A DNA stretch of 13,368 bases from a bacterium UBA6154 (GTDB lineage: Bacteria; Actinomycetota; Actinomycetes; S36-B12): positions 947-14,314 of the forward strand of contig DIUQ01000057.1 of assembly GCA_002422375.1 (NCBI GenBank), given 5' to 3'. This document shows positions 13,146-13,368 of this stretch, piece after piece (position 1 is the stretch's first letter; the number at the start of each line of letters is the position of its first letter). The notes under the pieces are model-generated. The model was not told the DNA's origin, did not search any database, and was given only the letters and a program-made list of their open reading frames with translations. A program made the position numbers and the translations under genes.

Positions 13146-13157
13146 TACGCTGACGCC
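13146..13157 (+). promoter_or_regulatory. -10 box and 6-nt spacer of a leaderless promoter before the last gene
   Basis: TACGCT (13146-13151) is followed by GACGCC and ATG at 13158. It suggests that the DUF2231-like gene is transcribed on its own despite lying only 18 bp after the permease gene. Confidence 0.5.
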
Positions 13158-13368
13158 ATGTTCGACACAGTTGGCGGTTTGCCTGTTCACGCCTTGGTGA
13201 TTCACGCCGTGGTCGTGTTGCTCCCACTCTCGGCGTTGGGTGCGATTCTGATTACTGTCCGCCCCCGTGTTATGCGCCTGTTTGGGGTGGCTTCCATCAT
13301 TGGCGCCGGGGTCGGCACCGCGGCCGCATTTGTTGCCAAATTTTCCGGTGAAGCACTGGCATCTCGCG
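13158..13368 (+). CDS. DUF2231-like integral membrane protein, N-terminal part (cut by window edge)
   Basis: The frame is open from ATG 13158 to the right edge, giving 70 residues. MFDTVGGLPVHALVIHAVVVLLPLSALGAIL with its two histidines (H11, H16), followed by a second hydrophobic segment and AFVAKFSGEALASR, resembles actinobacterial DUF2231 membrane proteins, which share G-L-P-x-H-x-L-x-V-H and a later SGE motif. The histidines at the membrane edge have prompted ideas of haem or metal binding in this family, but the function is not established. At least two TM helices (about 10-32 and 40-62) are seen. The start is supported by the TANNNT box six bases upstream. It is probably not part of the osmoprotectant operon. 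Confidence 0.82.
   Translation, partial: MFDTVGGLPVHALVIHAVVVLLPLSALGAILITVRPRVMRLFGVASIIGAGVGTAAAFVAKFSGEALASR

Noticed and set aside
13134..13150. GCGTA/TACGC inverted repeat as a terminator for the osmoprotectant operon
   Set aside because: The 5-bp stem is too short, has no T-run, and overlaps the -10 box of the next gene.
1..13368. Mobile element, phage, CRISPR array or tRNA/rRNA gene
   Set aside because: No transposase or integrase motif, no regularly spaced repeats and no recognisable RNA gene signature were seen; the toxin-antitoxin pair alone is not evidence of a mobile element.

Overview
The window looks like chromosomal DNA from an actinobacterium (Actinomycetota) of moderate GC content (mid-50s % by eye, not computed). 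The evidence is a DtxR/IdeR-type metal regulator with all its metal ligands, a tuberculostearate-type (10-methyl fatty acid) TmsA/TmsB pair, an MmpL-family transporter, a DUF2231-like membrane protein and frequent GTG starts. A recurring start architecture also fits: a TANNNT hexamer followed by exactly six bases and then ATG or GTG, the hallmark of leaderless actinobacterial mRNAs. I see it at six transcription-unit starts. There are no rRNA, tRNA, CRISPR or insertion-sequence signals, and nearly all the DNA is coding.

Layout. Positions 1-465 (minus) hold the N-terminal 155 residues of a DNA photolyase, cut by the window edge. It is divergent from ideR (554-1240, plus). ideR converges, with a 6-bp gap, on a two-gene minus-strand operon: tmsA (3891-2479, FAD oxidoreductase) then tmsB (2482-1247, CFA-synthase-like methyltransferase), overlapping by 4 bp. 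Divergent from tmsA is a VapBC-type toxin-antitoxin pair (3975-4659) with a perfect inverted repeat around its -10 box. It is followed by a gene for an unrecognised single-pass exported helical protein (4686-5288), whose last four bases overlap the end of a convergent MmpL-type transporter gene (7666-5285, minus). Divergent from that is a CPA1-type cation/proton antiporter (7736-9328).

After a 171-bp intergenic region rich in inverted repeats comes a complete osmoprotectant (glycine betaine/choline/carnitine-type) ABC importer: lipoprotein (9500-10468), permease (10550-11209), CBS-containing ATPase (11206-12369) and second permease (12366-13139). The last three genes are coupled by 4-bp ATGA overlaps. 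The right edge holds the start of a DUF2231-like membrane protein (13158 onward).

Functionally the region is dominated by envelope and osmotic/ionic homeostasis: branched membrane lipid synthesis, lipid or hydrophobe export, cation/proton exchange and compatible-solute uptake. The binding-protein gene is the only transcription unit with a clear Shine-Dalgarno site and a long structured leader. A 12-bp hairpin separates it from the permease/ATPase genes, which suggests post-transcriptional tuning of this one operon. No single locus is clearly a new defence or mobile system. The least explained items are the exported protein at 4686-5288, the structured leader at 9428-9485, and the hairpin whose loop is the vapC stop codon.
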